Below, in pieces: positions 47,640-60,300 of a stretch of 64,000 nucleotides of DNA. Below the pieces are notes generated by a model. The model was not told where the DNA came from and did not search any database. It saw only the letters and a list, made by a program, of their open reading frames with translations. The translations under genes and the position numbers were made by a program. The DNA comes from Ailanthus altissimus (taxonomy: Eukaryota > Streptophyta > Magnoliopsida > Sapindales > Simaroubaceae): assembly GCA_946807835.1 (NCBI GenBank), contig OX327697.1, forward strand, positions 16,316,001 to 16,380,000. The letters are read 5' to 3'. Position 1 is the stretch's first letter. Each line of letters begins with the position of its first letter.

Positions 47640-48560
47640 CTTGATACCCATTTTATTCTATACGCAGTGAAAAACCATAACTCACACTATAAATAAGAAC
47701 ATATAAGATTAACACATCAATAAAGATAAAGAAAATAAACCAATCAATAAGATACAAGATATACGTAGTTCGGCCCAAAATTGCCTACGTCCACGGAGGA
47801 TCCATGATCCAGCTTCTTATTATTGATATAGATCACTAAGTATCTTTTTACATCATCAATGATCCCACAAGACCTCTTAGTATCTCCCATAGAGACCTCT
47901 AAGTATCTACCCTTGATCACCATGACTTCCAAGACCTCTTAGTATATCCTCATAAGAGATTTTTACAAGAAACATAAGAATCGCCCGAGCATCTAAGCCA
48001 AAAGGATCTATGGCGTTTCTTTTATTCACTTAAGAACCTAAAACAAATACTCCCCAAAGGTTACACCCTAGTGCACTTAGTGCCTGCTTAGCTCATTTAT
48101 TATCTCTTATGGTTACATATTGAAACCTTAGATGCTTAATCTGAACCTTGTGTTTAGAAGGGTTTATATAGTGAATAAAATACTCTTAGAAACTTTAAAT
48201 CTAGTTGGAATAAGAGTCCTTACTTGTAGAAGTCCTAATCCCACTTAAAAAAGTCAATTGAGCCAAAACAGAAAATATCCTAAAGTTGTCGCATGAATAG
48301 TAACTGCGTGAACAGTATCCACGCGTGAACAGTAACTGGTGAACTGTATCTGTCACCGCATGCAATAGTGCTCACCGTGAACAGTGCCCGCATGAACAAT
48401 ACTCATCTTTTTGCTTCCGTTTTGCTCCTCTTTTGTACACTCAATACGTACTTGACTTTATAATGACTCTCTTCTTGGTATTCATCTCAAATCTTGCCCA
48501 TATAAGATTGTTGAATCATCAATTTTCAACGAGCACAAAATACTAAAATTAGTTGCTGAA
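47640..48560 (-). repeat. LTR-like sequence, minus strand
   Basis: ACGTAGTTCGGCCCAAAATT, followed by GCCTACGTCCACGG (about 47764-47796), is a signature found near the 3' end of many plant copia LTRs, here in the minus orientation. GCCTTGATACCCAT near 47638-47652 resembles a degenerate primer site. At 48289-48405 the word GTGAACAGTA recurs about six times in degenerate form. Boundaries are not resolved. Confidence 0.5.
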
Positions 48561-49320
48561 CATGGGTGTCATAAATTCTCCAATTTGCTTTTCTTGAGGA
48601 TGAGACTCAACCTTTTTAGTAACCTTTTTGCAATCTTTCTTGTTGCTAAACTCCTATGTCTTAGGAGTTTTAACTCTTGGTGTATCCATTGTAACTTTAG
48701 CAACAACAACCTCATTCATCACCACTTTCTTATATAGCACCACATCCTCTTTGCTAGCTTAAAACCATTACACAGTTCCTTCACTTGGTCTTGAAGTTTT
48801 TCTATGGTGGAATTGACCTCTTCTTGAGAAGTTTTGGTTCAATCTTGATGCGTACTAACATAACTCTCAATGGATATGTCAATGATAGAACACAACTCGC
48901 CTCATTAAGTATCAAGGTCCACCTTACTTTTCCCTTTTACTAATCTAACTCCTTATGGTGATCTGCTGCCTTTTCTATAACACCATAAATCTTCTCCATG
49001 CTTATATGATTTGGACATTCTAAGTCAATGGTCCAATCATTTTCATAGTCACTACATTCATAAATTATTACTGAGAGTGATAAATTTTCCTCCACTAAAG
49101 CAACTGATGCTTCAACATCCCACTCTTTTTCATACTTCTTTTCTGCATTTGGGGTAGCAGCATTACCTTCAGCATACTTTTTTTTTGGACCAACAATCTT
49201 TTGTTATGTGGCCTATTTTTTCACAATTATAACATTTTTCTTTAAAAATTTTCGTTTGTTTGGACTGACTACCATTACCGTGAGTCCTCCATGCTCCTCT
49301 ATCTGTGAGCTACCTTCTTG
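48560..49320 (-). pseudogene. Rearranged copia gag/protease fragments
   Basis: On the minus strand a CCHC zinc knuckle, CYNCEKIGHITKDC (about 49220-49260), is followed by SKKK, an acidic EKEWDVEASVALVEEN stretch and DYENDWTIDLECPNHIS. The last matches the copia protease start, where the family has WIVDSGCSNHM, so the DSG catalytic motif is destroyed (DLE). Further left, a coil-like STIEKLQDQVKELCNGF and TPRVKTPK block resembles the N-terminal part of a different gag. The order suggests rearranged fragments rather than one element. Confidence 0.6.
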
Positions 49321-49329
49321 GTGAAAACT

Positions 49330-49500
49330 TAGTGATGAAATATTTTAGTATTTAGTCACGAAAATATTTATTTGGCCGTAAAACGTTTGGTTGTAGAATA
49401 TAAAATATTTTGCGGCTAAAAAACTTTTTCATGAATAAAAGCTTTTAGCCACAAAAGTTATTTTTAAACATGTTAAAGTTTTATAGCTTTTATCCACTTA
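49330..49500. repeat. Left subterminal repeats of the CACTA element
   Basis: Degenerate units such as TAGTCACGAAAATATTT, TTGGCCGTAAAACG and TTTTAGCCACAAAAG occur, matching the units at the right end. The outermost AGTGATGAAATATTTTAGT aligns with the first 30 bases inside the right terminus. Confidence 0.7.
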
Positions 49501-50429
49501 TATTTAATATTTTAATATATTATTATAATTGTAGTAATTTAAAATTAATATATATCTTATAATTTAAAATTAATATATATTTTTAATTTTCTACGATTAA
49601 TAAAATGAGCAATATTTATATCAAAATTTTATTTAACGCTATTATGAATAAAATACACGTATTATAATTATGTAAAAGTATACATAAAAAATACAAAAAG
49701 TAATTAATTGGATTAACAACAATAATGAAAGAGTATTTTCATACAAAGTAATAAAAGAGTAATTTAGTACAAAATACAAATAAAGAAAAAAAATTTATAA
49801 TTGGAGTGACTCTAATAATGAAATCATATCACCCGAAAAAACTCTACTAATAATAAATTTAAACTATTTAAGTTGGATAGGTAAATCATCAATAATTCTT
49901 TGTTGTGACCGCACAATACCTACAAAATGAGCTTGTCTCTTGTAATTTTATCTTTGATGTTTCTAGCTTATTGCATAATGTTAGTTCATTTTGACTGGAT
50001 ATTTTTTATAAACGTGATGGTGGCCTTTGTACTCTAAGTATTAAATAGTAACCATTTCTTTTTTTAAACACCTCTTGAGACAATTGCTCATCATTAAATT
50101 GTTAATATCTTATTTTTTTATTAAAGTGAAATCATCTTTGTAAATTTGAAATACGAACAAAAGAAAATAGATAATTAAGCTTTAAAAACTTAAACTTTTA
50201 AGAATAAAAATAAGTACAAAAGAGAGAAAGCCAATACTTATTCTCATTTGCCAGCATGATCCAAATATATGTAACATGGTTCATTTGTATTATGATTATT
50301 TAACAATATGACAACAAAATAAACAAAACAAGGTATTTCATTTTTTAGTACTTAAAAAAATTCACATACCTCGAAATCATTAGACTAATACTTTTAATTA
50401 CATAGTATTCATAGTAACAATGCAGAATA
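49501..50429. other. CACTA interior, unassigned
   Basis: AT-rich. A minus-strand reading around 49930-50010 is weakly open but has no domain I recognise. It may hold a degraded transposase end or more captured DNA. Confidence 0.3.
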
Positions 50430-51217
50430 GCAGTAGGTATGGACCATTTTAAAAGCACAGCTCATGTGTATTGTGCCAGAATTTTTTTTAAAAAAAATGC
50501 ACTCTCTACAAGTTTTAAAATCACACAAATATGGAAGAAAAAAAAAATGAAATTTCACACAAGATTTTGATGAAACTACTTCATTAGACTGGGAGTAATT
50601 TTTGCTGTTGCATTACAGTTGAATGTTCCTCCTTTTTGATTGATATTCATTGAAACCTCTTGGCTATCAGAATCTGAGTAACTAAAAGAAACTACAAAGG
50701 AAGATATGTTCTGATCTATCTATCCTCTCAAAATGTCACGAGAGAGAAAATAAAAATAAACATAATAAATATATCCAAAGCGCACGTAATAATATTCCAG
50801 GGTGAATATCTGGCATTTAGCCTATCATCTAAAGTTAAATTTCTCAATTTTATAGTGGTGCCAACAAAATGAAATATACAATTATATTTTAGAAGGATAA
50901 ACAAAGCGTTCTCAAAAGCCTTACATGCGTATTCCTCAATCATTGATCCTTCTACTGCTTTAGAAACACAGAACAAAAGTGCTTTCAGATACTTTTTCTG
51001 CAGCGCACTATAAATGCCTGAATGAAAAAATTACAAACAAAAAATTAAATTAATTCAGTAAACAAAAATAAAAAGAAAAATGAACATCCAGTTGGATAAA
51101 GAATACAATAATACATAAACTTATATAGATTAGGAAATTAATTAGAATGCCTTTTTCCAGCCAATCAATCATTCTGCGTGACTCAGCAGCCATCGGCATT
51201 AGCTTCTTGATTTTCAT
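50430..51217 (-). pseudogene. ASY1: Captured ASY1 (meiotic HORMA-domain protein) gene fragment with introns
   Basis: ASY1 is a HORMA protein of the meiotic chromosome axis. Three consecutive exons are readable on the minus strand. Exon 51217-51151 encodes MKIKKLMPMAAESRRMIDWL. Exon 51017-50925 encodes [20 protein letters not shown] followed by EGSMIEEYA. Exon 50691-50580 encodes FSYSDSDSQEVSMNIN, then GGTFNCN and ITPSLM. Each matches plant ASY1 in order. The introns are retained, with a GTAAGG donor at 50924-50919, a TAG acceptor at 50694-50692, a CAG acceptor at 51020-51018 and a GTAGTT donor at 50579-50574. The first intron has GC instead of GT. A degraded fourth exon (ACK-like SCAFKMVH) is near 50470-50440. 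The first ATG shown is internal to the real protein, so both ends are missing. Capture was at the DNA level, inside the CACTA element. Confidence 0.85.
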
Positions 51218-51299
51218 CTATACAAATAATTTCAACAAACTTTAGCCTACAATATGCACATTAAAGAAAAATAAATTTTTTTTATTTTAATTATAATTA

Positions 51300-51720
51300 G
51301 GGATGGATGCAAAAAATCACAAAGTAAAAAATAAATTAATTAAATCAAATCGAACCAATCAATTAAGTGGGCATAAAATTAAATCGAGCCCAATTTATAG
51401 AATTTTAATTCTCTTAATTTATAGAATTTTAATTCTCTTAATTTATAGAATTTTAATTCTCTTTTTAATTCTAATTGCATTTAGAGGTTGATGAAAAAAT
51501 TCAAACATTAAAAAAATAGAATTGAACTAAATTGAATCAACCAATTAAGTGGACATCAAATCAAATCCGATTAAATTTATAAAATTTTAATTGTAATTAC
51601 AATTAGGGTAAATGTAAAAAATTGAAAACTAGAAAAATTAAATCAAATCAAATTAAATCAACCAATTAAATGTACATTAAATCGCATCGAAATGAATCAA
51701 CCAATTAAATTTACATTGAA
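51300..51720. repeat. Short-period AT-rich repeats
   Basis: Three tandem 24-bp units of AATTTATAGAATTTTAATTC type lie at about 51388-51461. Two diverged copies of a longer unit containing AACCAATTAAGTGG or similar (51345, 51540, 51660) follow. They merge into the AATT array. Confidence 0.7.
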
Positions 51721-53220
51721 TCATGCCCACTCTCAATTGTAATTAAAATTACAATTACAATTCTAATTCCAATTACATCATATAACATACAATTATAATT
51801 TTGATTATAATTATATTTATAATTTTTACATTTTCAATTCAAATATACACAAGTGATTGAGAATGCGAAATTGTAAAGATCAAAAGAGAGAAGAAAAGAA
51901 GAAATCAAAGCACACAACATAAAAATTACATAGTTTTACAATTGCCTACATCTATAATGGATCAAGATTTTAATCTCTTTTATTGAATCACAAATTTTAA
52001 AGATCTCTCTCTACAATAAATATATTTCTTTGTTGGTGATGCCTCTTAACCTAAACTAAGAGAGTCTTTCTTGTCCTAAACAAATCCCGGTTTAAGTTGT
52101 ATGAACAAAGGAAGTTTAGGCCAACTAAAATAAGAAATTTGCAACTAAAAAAAAAAAGGGATCTCGCATTGGCGCCATGGCCTGGTTTTCCAAGTATTTA
52201 TGTCGCGATGCTTGAGATTTTGGCTTGAGCATTGCAACGTCGCTCAGACTTGGAAATAACATCCAGTTTTAAGCCTCCAAACATTAGTCCTAACTTCATT
52301 CTTTTGACTCATTCTCGACTATGTATTGTCTCCTTCTCTATGACGCAACTCAAAAACATCTTCCACAAAATTTTTAGTCATCATTTTCTATAATTTCAAT
52401 TATAATTATAATTACAAACAATTACAATTTTAATTGTAATTACATTTATAATTATTATATTTTCCAGTCAAATTTCAATTCTAATTATTATATTTTTAAT
52501 TACAATTACAATTATGATTTCAATTTTAATTGCTATTACATACAATCACAATATCAATTTCAATTACTTTTATAATTATTATATTTTTAATTTAATATAT
52601 TCTAATTATTAATTAAATTTCTAATTAAAGTTACGGTTTTAATTCTAACTCCAATTACAAATAATTCCAATTCTAATTACGTTTATAATTATTACATTTC
52701 GAATTTAAATTTTAATTCTAATAATTACATTTCCAATTATAAATACAATTTCAATTATAATTCTAATTACATAACAATTATGATTTCAATTATATTTATA
52801 ATTATTACAATTTCAATTTTAATTTTAATTCTAATAGTTACAATTTCAGTTTTAATAATAATTATATGGAATTACATAAAATTACAATTTCAATTACAGT
52901 TATTATTATTACATTTCAAATTCAAATTTCAATTCTAATTATTACATTTTTAATTATAATTACAACTTCAATTATAATGTCGATTACATGTAATTACATA
53001 TAATTATAATTATATTTATATCTATAATTGTTATATTTTAAATTTTAATTATTACATTTGCAATTTTGATTACAATGTCAATTCCAACCTCATGCAATTA
53101 GAATTATATTTTCAATTTTAATTTATAATTATTTCCTTTTCAATTTAGATTTTAATTTCAATTATTACATAATATTATAATTATAATTTCATTTATTATT
53201 AATAATATTTTAATTTGAAA
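51720..53220. repeat. AATTNN-rich array (about 1 kb plus an insert)
   Basis: The sequence is built largely of AATT followed by two variable bases (AATTAC, AATTAT, AATTTC, AATTCT), at 51720-51840 and 52380-53220. A looser unit of roughly 110-120 bp containing TTTATAATTATTACATTT and CAATTCTAATTATTACATTT is repeated several times. The two parts are separated by a non-repetitive insert (51845-52375). Confidence 0.8.
51845..52375 (-). repeat. LTR-like insert in the AATT array
   Basis: ACATAGTTTTACAATTGCCT and ACATCTATAATGGATCAAG (about 51930-51966) resemble the GTGGTTCGGC...TGCCTACGTCCACGG signature of copia LTR ends in the minus orientation, with many C-to-T type changes. A GC-richer part near 52165-52250 follows. 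The edges coincide with the interruption of the AATT array, so it probably inserted there. It is probably a solo LTR. Confidence 0.45.
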
Positions 53221-53263
53221 AATTTTTGTAGTCAAAGTACTCCATGAAATTTGCATTGCTAAA

Positions 53264-54311
53264 TGCTGAAAAGTGTGCTGTACAAGGTGTGAAATGTGTA
53301 TTTTTTTAATTTTGCACATTTCACATGCAAAATTTACAGTATGAAATATAAAATACATATCTCATTACATTAATGAGATAAAAGAGATTATGGTGAGATT
53401 TCTTAAGCTAGAATAGTAACTTTCTCATTCTGGAGAAAGTTGTTACTAGAAGCAACTTTTGCTTCCATATTTCTTGGACTAAGCTACATGAATTTTCCTT
53501 AATCCTTTTATTCTTTTGTTTTATTACAAAGAACTAAGGTGCCCATTTTTATAGCTAAAAATGCCGTCCATCCAAACAAATCAAAAACTAAATTGTGGCT
53601 TTATTTTTCAAGCATGACAATGCTTAAAATTTGCCTTCTCATGCTTGTAAAATAATGAGTGGTCGAATGCATTAACAAGTGATAACACCTAATGCTAATC
53701 TTAAGCATGACAAATGACTTTAGCTTTCATTTGCCACCTTATACTTGTTCAATTGATTTGGCAGAATGCATTTCTCGCTTAAACAAAAGCATGACAATGC
53801 ATTTTACTTTAATTGGTTGAATTGTAACTTGCCATAACTTACTATATAAGCAATCACTTGGCCAAATTGTATGTTTCAATGGAAGTCAATTCATTTAACT
53901 AATTAAAAGATACCACCAAATGCTTAAAAATTTATTTTATTTAGTTAACATTTAATATTAATAGAAATGAATTTTTTTTTCAAAGCCATTATAAGCACAA
54001 TATTATTAACTACCCTTTGGTTAATTAAAAGTATTAACACTTAATAAAATAATGACCAATAAAAATATGTCACGTGTTATATCCTAACAAATTAATGGCA
54101 TAACATGTGGTAACAAATAAGAAGGTAAAAGTGGTAAGTGCTATTTGCCGAGATATCGGACTTAACACTTAAATCCTATGATCTCCTGATGGATAATTAA
54201 TATACTTCATATAGTGAGACTCCTAGGTTCACACTCATTTCGTCTTATGAAACTTTTCGTAAGTCTATAAATGATGCTCCCCACACACATTATAAAAATA
54301 ATAAAATAACA
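53264..54311 (-). repeat. 3' LTR of the nested copia element, distal part
   Basis: Plus-sense start TGCTGAAAAGTGTGCTG; the first 127 bp match 61881-62007. It ends next to the start of the oppositely oriented LTR. Its reverse complement aligns with the second half of that LTR (the GTGTGGGGAGCAT and AGACTTACG blocks), which shows that both belong to one superfamily. Confidence 0.7.
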
Positions 54312-56230
54312 TGTTAAACCCGTTAGGGTCAGTGCTTACATGCCATCCCTGAATGTACATATACTTGTGTATTTATACAAGTGTACATTTTCATTAAATC
54401 GGTAATACTCATTCATATGGTATTATGTATGTAACATTACAGACATTGTAGATCTGAAGAAGTTCGGATCAGATCTAAAAGAATTTAGATAAGGGCTCAT
54501 AGTTAGCCATACTGAAACATATAATTGCTAAATATTAGTACAGTTAAGTGTTAGCTGGTTATAATACTTAGCAGATCTAATAGTTGGAGCCTTGTCTGTA
54601 ATAGGACATAGACGTGAAAATATACCAGTAACTGCATAGTTGCAAGAGTTGCAATTGGGTGTCAGAAAATGCAAGTTGCGCAAGTATGTTCTCGAATACT
54701 TGGCTTTGATTTATTTCTGCTGATGCGGGTCTGTTGGTGGATACTTTTAATATAGATTAGCATATGTCATACCTATAGGGTATAGATGGTCATTTCTAGC
54801 TAACTGTGAGTTTGGAGCTCGTATTGATATATGGGTATTCAGTTAGGACTGGATATGGGACAGACTCACGAGGGTCTCTGATAGACATCGTATATAAGCC
54901 GTCAACAGAGGGTCCTCTCCAGTTGAGTAGTATACGTGGCCCTTTGACCTAAGTGCCACGGTGGGCTTGTAAGTGATCCATCATACTTTGGTTCCACGCA
55001 TGTCACAAACCTTTCATGGTGTGACCGCTGGGTGTCGCTGAGTATGGTCTGATACTTATGGAGTCTGGTGTGTATAGATATGAGATCTATTAGCTTGTAT
55101 AGGGAGTTTGATATCCAGATGCTTCGAGATTGTATCTCAAAAAATCTTGTGGCCACAAGTATCAATCCCAGGAAAGAGTTCTGTCAAGGTAGAACAATAT
55201 GGCAAAAGAGTTTGTGCATATTGTTCAGTGAGATATAAGTCTGGAGATAAAATATGGATGAGCAAAAGGGATTTGACAGTGATAATCTATATCCCCGCAC
55301 ATCTAGGATATCATGACTGAAGGACTATACGTATACGTTGTAACCTCAACTTGCATGGTTCAACGCGCTGATTTGTATATCCGTGACGTGTGCGTGGGGC
55401 ATTGCTCACGGACTCATAGAATAGTTCCATTTGACCAATCGGGCGTATGACCTAGGGAGACCCGTGATATAGAGTATACTCATTGTGCATTGGAGCAGCG
55501 TGCCGGATTAAATTGTTTAATCCATGAATATTCAGCAATTCCACGGGAATATGTGTGTGTCTATATTTAAGTGTTAAATACATCAATTAGTTAATAATTG
55601 TTATTTATCAATTGTATTATGACACGTAGCGTATTGTGGATCCTCGATTGAGTTTACCCAAGTGTGGAATTTGGTGGGACCTACTAGGGGGTAAACTTGG
55701 TAACTATTTATAAGGGACAAAATGGTCATTTCTCACTTTGATTATTTAATTGTTAAATAATTAAAATATCTCTCTTATTATATTATATAATATATTATAT
55801 TATTATTTTATATATATATATAGAAAGAAATAGAGAAAGAAAATAAATGAAGATTTTGGTGTGTCTCGGCCATTTTGGCTGAGAAAGAAGAAGAAGAAGA
55901 AAAAAAAGGAAAAATGAAGTTGTTTCATTTTTCTCTATGTTTCCATTTGAAGCAATGATGGATTGCTTCAAATTCTCCATTTCTTATCTCCAAAAGGATA
56001 AGAGTTAATCCCAGTGCTGCGTATAGGGCTGCTGTTCTAGCTCACAAAGCCCACCGTGTTGGTGACTAGAACTGCACACGAGTTGATCTTTATGCGGACT
56101 CCGAGGAAATATGTGTATAACATTACACGTTAAGGTGAGTTCTCTAGCCTATAAAAATATTAATGTGATTAATATATTTTATTTATTGTGTTTATTACAA
56201 AATTTACGCGCTTCTGCCACGTTAGGCAAT
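54312..56230 (+). mobile_element. Solo LTR in opposite orientation nested in the copia LTR
   Basis: It is about 1.9 kb, starting TGTTAAACCCGTTAGGG. The reverse complement of 56236-57339 matches its first half for over 1 kb (for example GTGCTTACATG, the GATGCGGGTCTGT block, AGTTAGGACTG, and the GTAGTATACGTGGCCCTTT and GGTGTCGCTGAGTATGG blocks). TAACA lies before it (54307-54311) and AAACA after it (56231-56235), a 4/5 match to a target duplication. The host LTR resumes correctly on the other side. The exact 3' edge is uncertain by a few bases. Confidence 0.65.
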
Positions 56231-56235
56231 AAACA

Positions 56236-57339
56236 TAATTGCACATGCATACACCAGTATATTAGATCCAACAAAACCATACAAGTTGAGGTTAATACAT
56301 ATTTGTATAATACCTCCATCATTTATATCCTGAAAGAGTTGAGACATAGATCATACCGTCAAGTCTCCATATGCTCAATCACTAGAGCTTATCTTTAGAT
56401 TTGTATACCAATAAATAATATCTACAAATACTTTTGTGATATTGTTTCTGACACGGGAAATTTTTTTTCGCGTGCATTATTTATGCCCATAAGACTTTTT
56501 GGAACATAATCATAGAGCATTTAGATATAATACTCACCCATATGAGTTTACGGATCCCATATCTACACACACTGGACTCCATGAGCATCGAACCATACCT
56601 AGCGACACCTAGTGGTCAAACTATAAAAGGTTTCTGACATGTGTGGAACCTAAGTATGGTGGATTACTCATAAGCCCATCATGGTGCTTAGGTTAAAGGA
56701 CCACGAATACTACTTAACTCAAAAAGATCATTTATTGACAGCTTTATAGGATGTCTATTGGAGATCCTAATTGAGCATGTTCAGTATTCAGTCCTAACTA
56801 GATACTCGTATGTCTATATGAGCTTCTACTAAGCTCATGGTTTACTAAGGCTAACCATCTAAACCATCTAGAAATAGACATACACCGATCTATATTAAAT
56901 AAGGTTCCTACCGACAGACCTGCATCAGTAAAAAATAGATCAAGAATATAACGTTTGAGAATATACTTGTACGATGACATTTCTTAGCACTATTTGTAAC
57001 CCTTTACAAGTATGTCATTGCTAGTATACCCTCGGGTCTTTGTCTCATTTCAAACAAGGCTCTAACTCTTTAGATTCTGCTAACTCTTATAACCTACTAA
57101 CTCTTAGCAGTACTAACTCTTAGTAATTATAATTCTCAGCACAGCTAACTCTTAGCACTGGTTTAAACTCCTTTGAACCAGACCTGAACTCCTTCAGATC
57201 TTACAATGTATAAAGTGTTACAAGCATCTTACCATATATATTTAATATTAATGATTTTATAGGAAATGCTTATTGTATAAATATTGAACAATTAATATTT
57301 ATATAATATTGAAATGACATGTAAGCACCAGTTTCAACA
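56236..57339 (-). repeat. 3' LTR of the nested copia element, proximal part
   Basis: On the minus strand it starts TGTTGAAACTGGTGCTTACA directly after the polypurine tract AAGTAGGAGT (57349-57340). It continues at 54311 after the inserted LTR. Several AAGAGTTAG words near 57050-57150 form a short degenerate repeat. Confidence 0.7.
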
Positions 57340-60300
57340 ACTCCTACTTACTTTAGGGCCATTCATGATGATATCTAATACCTATCATCTCCATGTGTTA
57401 CTCAAACACTTTAAAAGTTAAGGTCTAAGTGGGTTCACTATATTATTTATGAAATATGTCCTAGATATTATTATATCTCCAATAGTCAAGAGCTTTTTAA
57501 TTATGTAAAATTCAAAGTCCATGTGATTAGAATTCTGGTATACCTTATGGCTTCTTGGCTTTAGCAATTATCATATTATTGTTGCCTTTAGTGGGATATG
57601 ATCCATTAAGCTTGAAACTATTCTAAACTCTGCAACTAACTTATATATCCATAGTGCTTCTTTTGCAAGCTTCCCAAGTCATAACATTTTCTACCTTTAA
57701 GGTAGAATCAGCTGTGGATATTTATATTGCACTTTCAACTATAGTACTGATGAGAAGAAACACATAACCAGACTGGAAGTCTGAGTCTGTGTATCATCTC
57801 ATTTGTAAGTAACTTTCTCCATAATTCATAAACATATCCTCTATACTTATCAGGTATATTAAATAGGTTTCACGACCATTGAATGATTGTTATCTAGATC
57901 AAACTGATGTCGGCTGGTAACACTTACAGCCATCCAGATCCAGATTTCATACATAACATGGCATGTATCAAGCTATTTCTAGCTTATACATTTGATGAGT
58001 TAGACAATCTAACCCTTTCATTTTTTTTCCAAGTACACTTTCTCTTAGAAATATGAGTGCTATATCTGAAAGGCACATTAACTATCTCATAGTCAATTAA
58101 GTTGTACCTTTTCAGGACTTAGTCTATGTATAAAGATTAGGAGAGTCTCATTAGCTTCCTAACTCTACCTCTATAACACTTTATAGCTAGTATATAGAAA
58201 GCCTTTCCTAAATCTATCATGGAGAAGTTCTTATTTAGATAACTCTTATTCGACTAACTTATAACATATCAACGTCATTTTTTACATTAAATATGTCAAC
58301 CACACAAAGAACTAGAAAGATAATTATGCTCCCACTGTCCTTTCTAAGCACACAAGCTTTTTTTTAGTTTTTTTTATGAATCCAAACTCTCTAATTTCTT
58401 TATTAAAATAAAGAATCTAGCAAAATGCAATAGCTAATAAAATTCGAATTAACTTAAGCATGATTACTGGTGAAAATGTTTTCTCATTTTAGATCCCAAA
58501 CCTGTAAGTGTAACCTTTTATCACAGTCGGTTTAGAAGCTTTATACCTTCATGTTAGGCCCACATTTTCGCTATGTAAACTCACTTACAAATAGTAGGAA
58601 TAATTCCTATCGAAAGCATGATCAAGGGCTAGACTTGATTCTCATGCATAAAGTTAATTTCGAATTTCATGGCATCTTGTCATTTTTCTGAATCAATGTC
58701 CAACATTATTTCTTTATAGGTCAAATGATCATTTTCTTCAAATAATAAAACACCAATGGCACCTTTAGGTATTTGACATACCCAACATGTGGCCTTGATA
58801 TCCTTTTGGACCTACAGGAAGAGTGTTACTAGTATCTTACTCAATCAAACTTAAATTTCGACTGTCGGTTTATACATTTTTAGATTAACTTCACCAAGTT
58901 AAATCTTTCTATAGTTTCCATGATCTATGAGAAACTATTTCTCAAGAAAGTTGCATTACGAGCAATGAACACATTTTATTTGTCTGAATTATAGAACTGG
59001 TATCCTATAGAAAGCATGAGATACAAAATAGACTGATACTTGTACCTCTTGGGTGCAAGTTTATCCTATTACGTAACTCTTGTGCAAACAGAATAGTCCT
59101 AAATCTTAATATACTTAAGACTTGATTTCCTTCCAGTTGATATCCTATACTGAACTGAAGGAATGGCTTTCGATAAAACTTTATTTAATAAGGGATTAAC
59201 AATTACTAGAGCATATCCTTAAAGATATTCTAGAAGATCAATGAAACTCAATATCGATTGGATCATATCTAATAAAGTCTAATTTCTCCACTCCAAAATA
59301 CTTTTACATTGAGAAGTACCTGGAGGATTATACTAAGCGAGAATCCCATTATCCTTTAAATAATCTATGAATTTACTACTCGTGTATAAATCACCTTGAT
59401 CTTATCTAAGGCATTGAATATACATAAGAGTTTATTTCTCTACTTCTAGTCAGAACTCTTTGAACATTTTAAAGATTTTCGTATTGTGTTTCCCAATAAC
59501 ACATATCTCTATCGTGACAAATCACGGTGAAGTATCGAAACTTATTCAATAGTAGTATGATGCATTGGACTATCTACATCACTATGTACAATTTTTAATA
59601 AATCAGTGGGTCAATATCTAATACTTACATAAGTATTTGGTTATTTCCCTTCGAATATAAGATTTATAAATTGGCCAATGTTTCATAGTCAGATCTAAGT
59701 ATTTGATTATCCTTAACCAGATGAGATAGTAGTCTCACAACTACATAGCCTAATCGTATATCCCATAATTCATCATTATTCAAAGTTTCAGGACTACTAT
59801 TTATTCTGTTTACGTAGACATTTCCTATTGTATTTCAGATATAATGGCGTCATTCATTAACTAATACTCGGCTAGTAAAACATTATCATTATCATATTTA
59901 CATGAGAAACTATTCTTGATGTATCCATAATAACCTTCTCTGTCTATAACAAGGAGTGATATGATTTTCCTAATAATGTTTGGTATAAAATATCAATTAT
60001 ACAATGTAACACTTTTGTGAAAATTGAGAAGTGACTTAAAAGTCCTAATAGCTACCATATCTAGGAAATCTTCATTTCCTATGCGAAGCTGTACTTTTCC
60101 TTCTATAGCTTCATTGCATTACTCAAATCAAGCAACAACTAGCTGATTACAGGCGGTATCTCATACCCTTGCACTATTTAACATCACATGTTAATAAAAT
60201 GTCTATAATGGGTAAACTAATATTTAAAGAGTCTATCTTTCCTAAGATAAGGTACATTTTATAGTAATGATTACTATTTTAAATCTCATCAGAGTGGAAA

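Noticed and set aside
50728..50976. 82-codon minus-strand frame as a protein on its own
   Set aside because: Its first half is an ASY1 exon and the remainder is read-through into the intron after the GTAAGG donor.
53158..53358. 66-codon minus-strand frame
   Set aside because: It lies in LTR and AATT-array sequence and is not protein-like.
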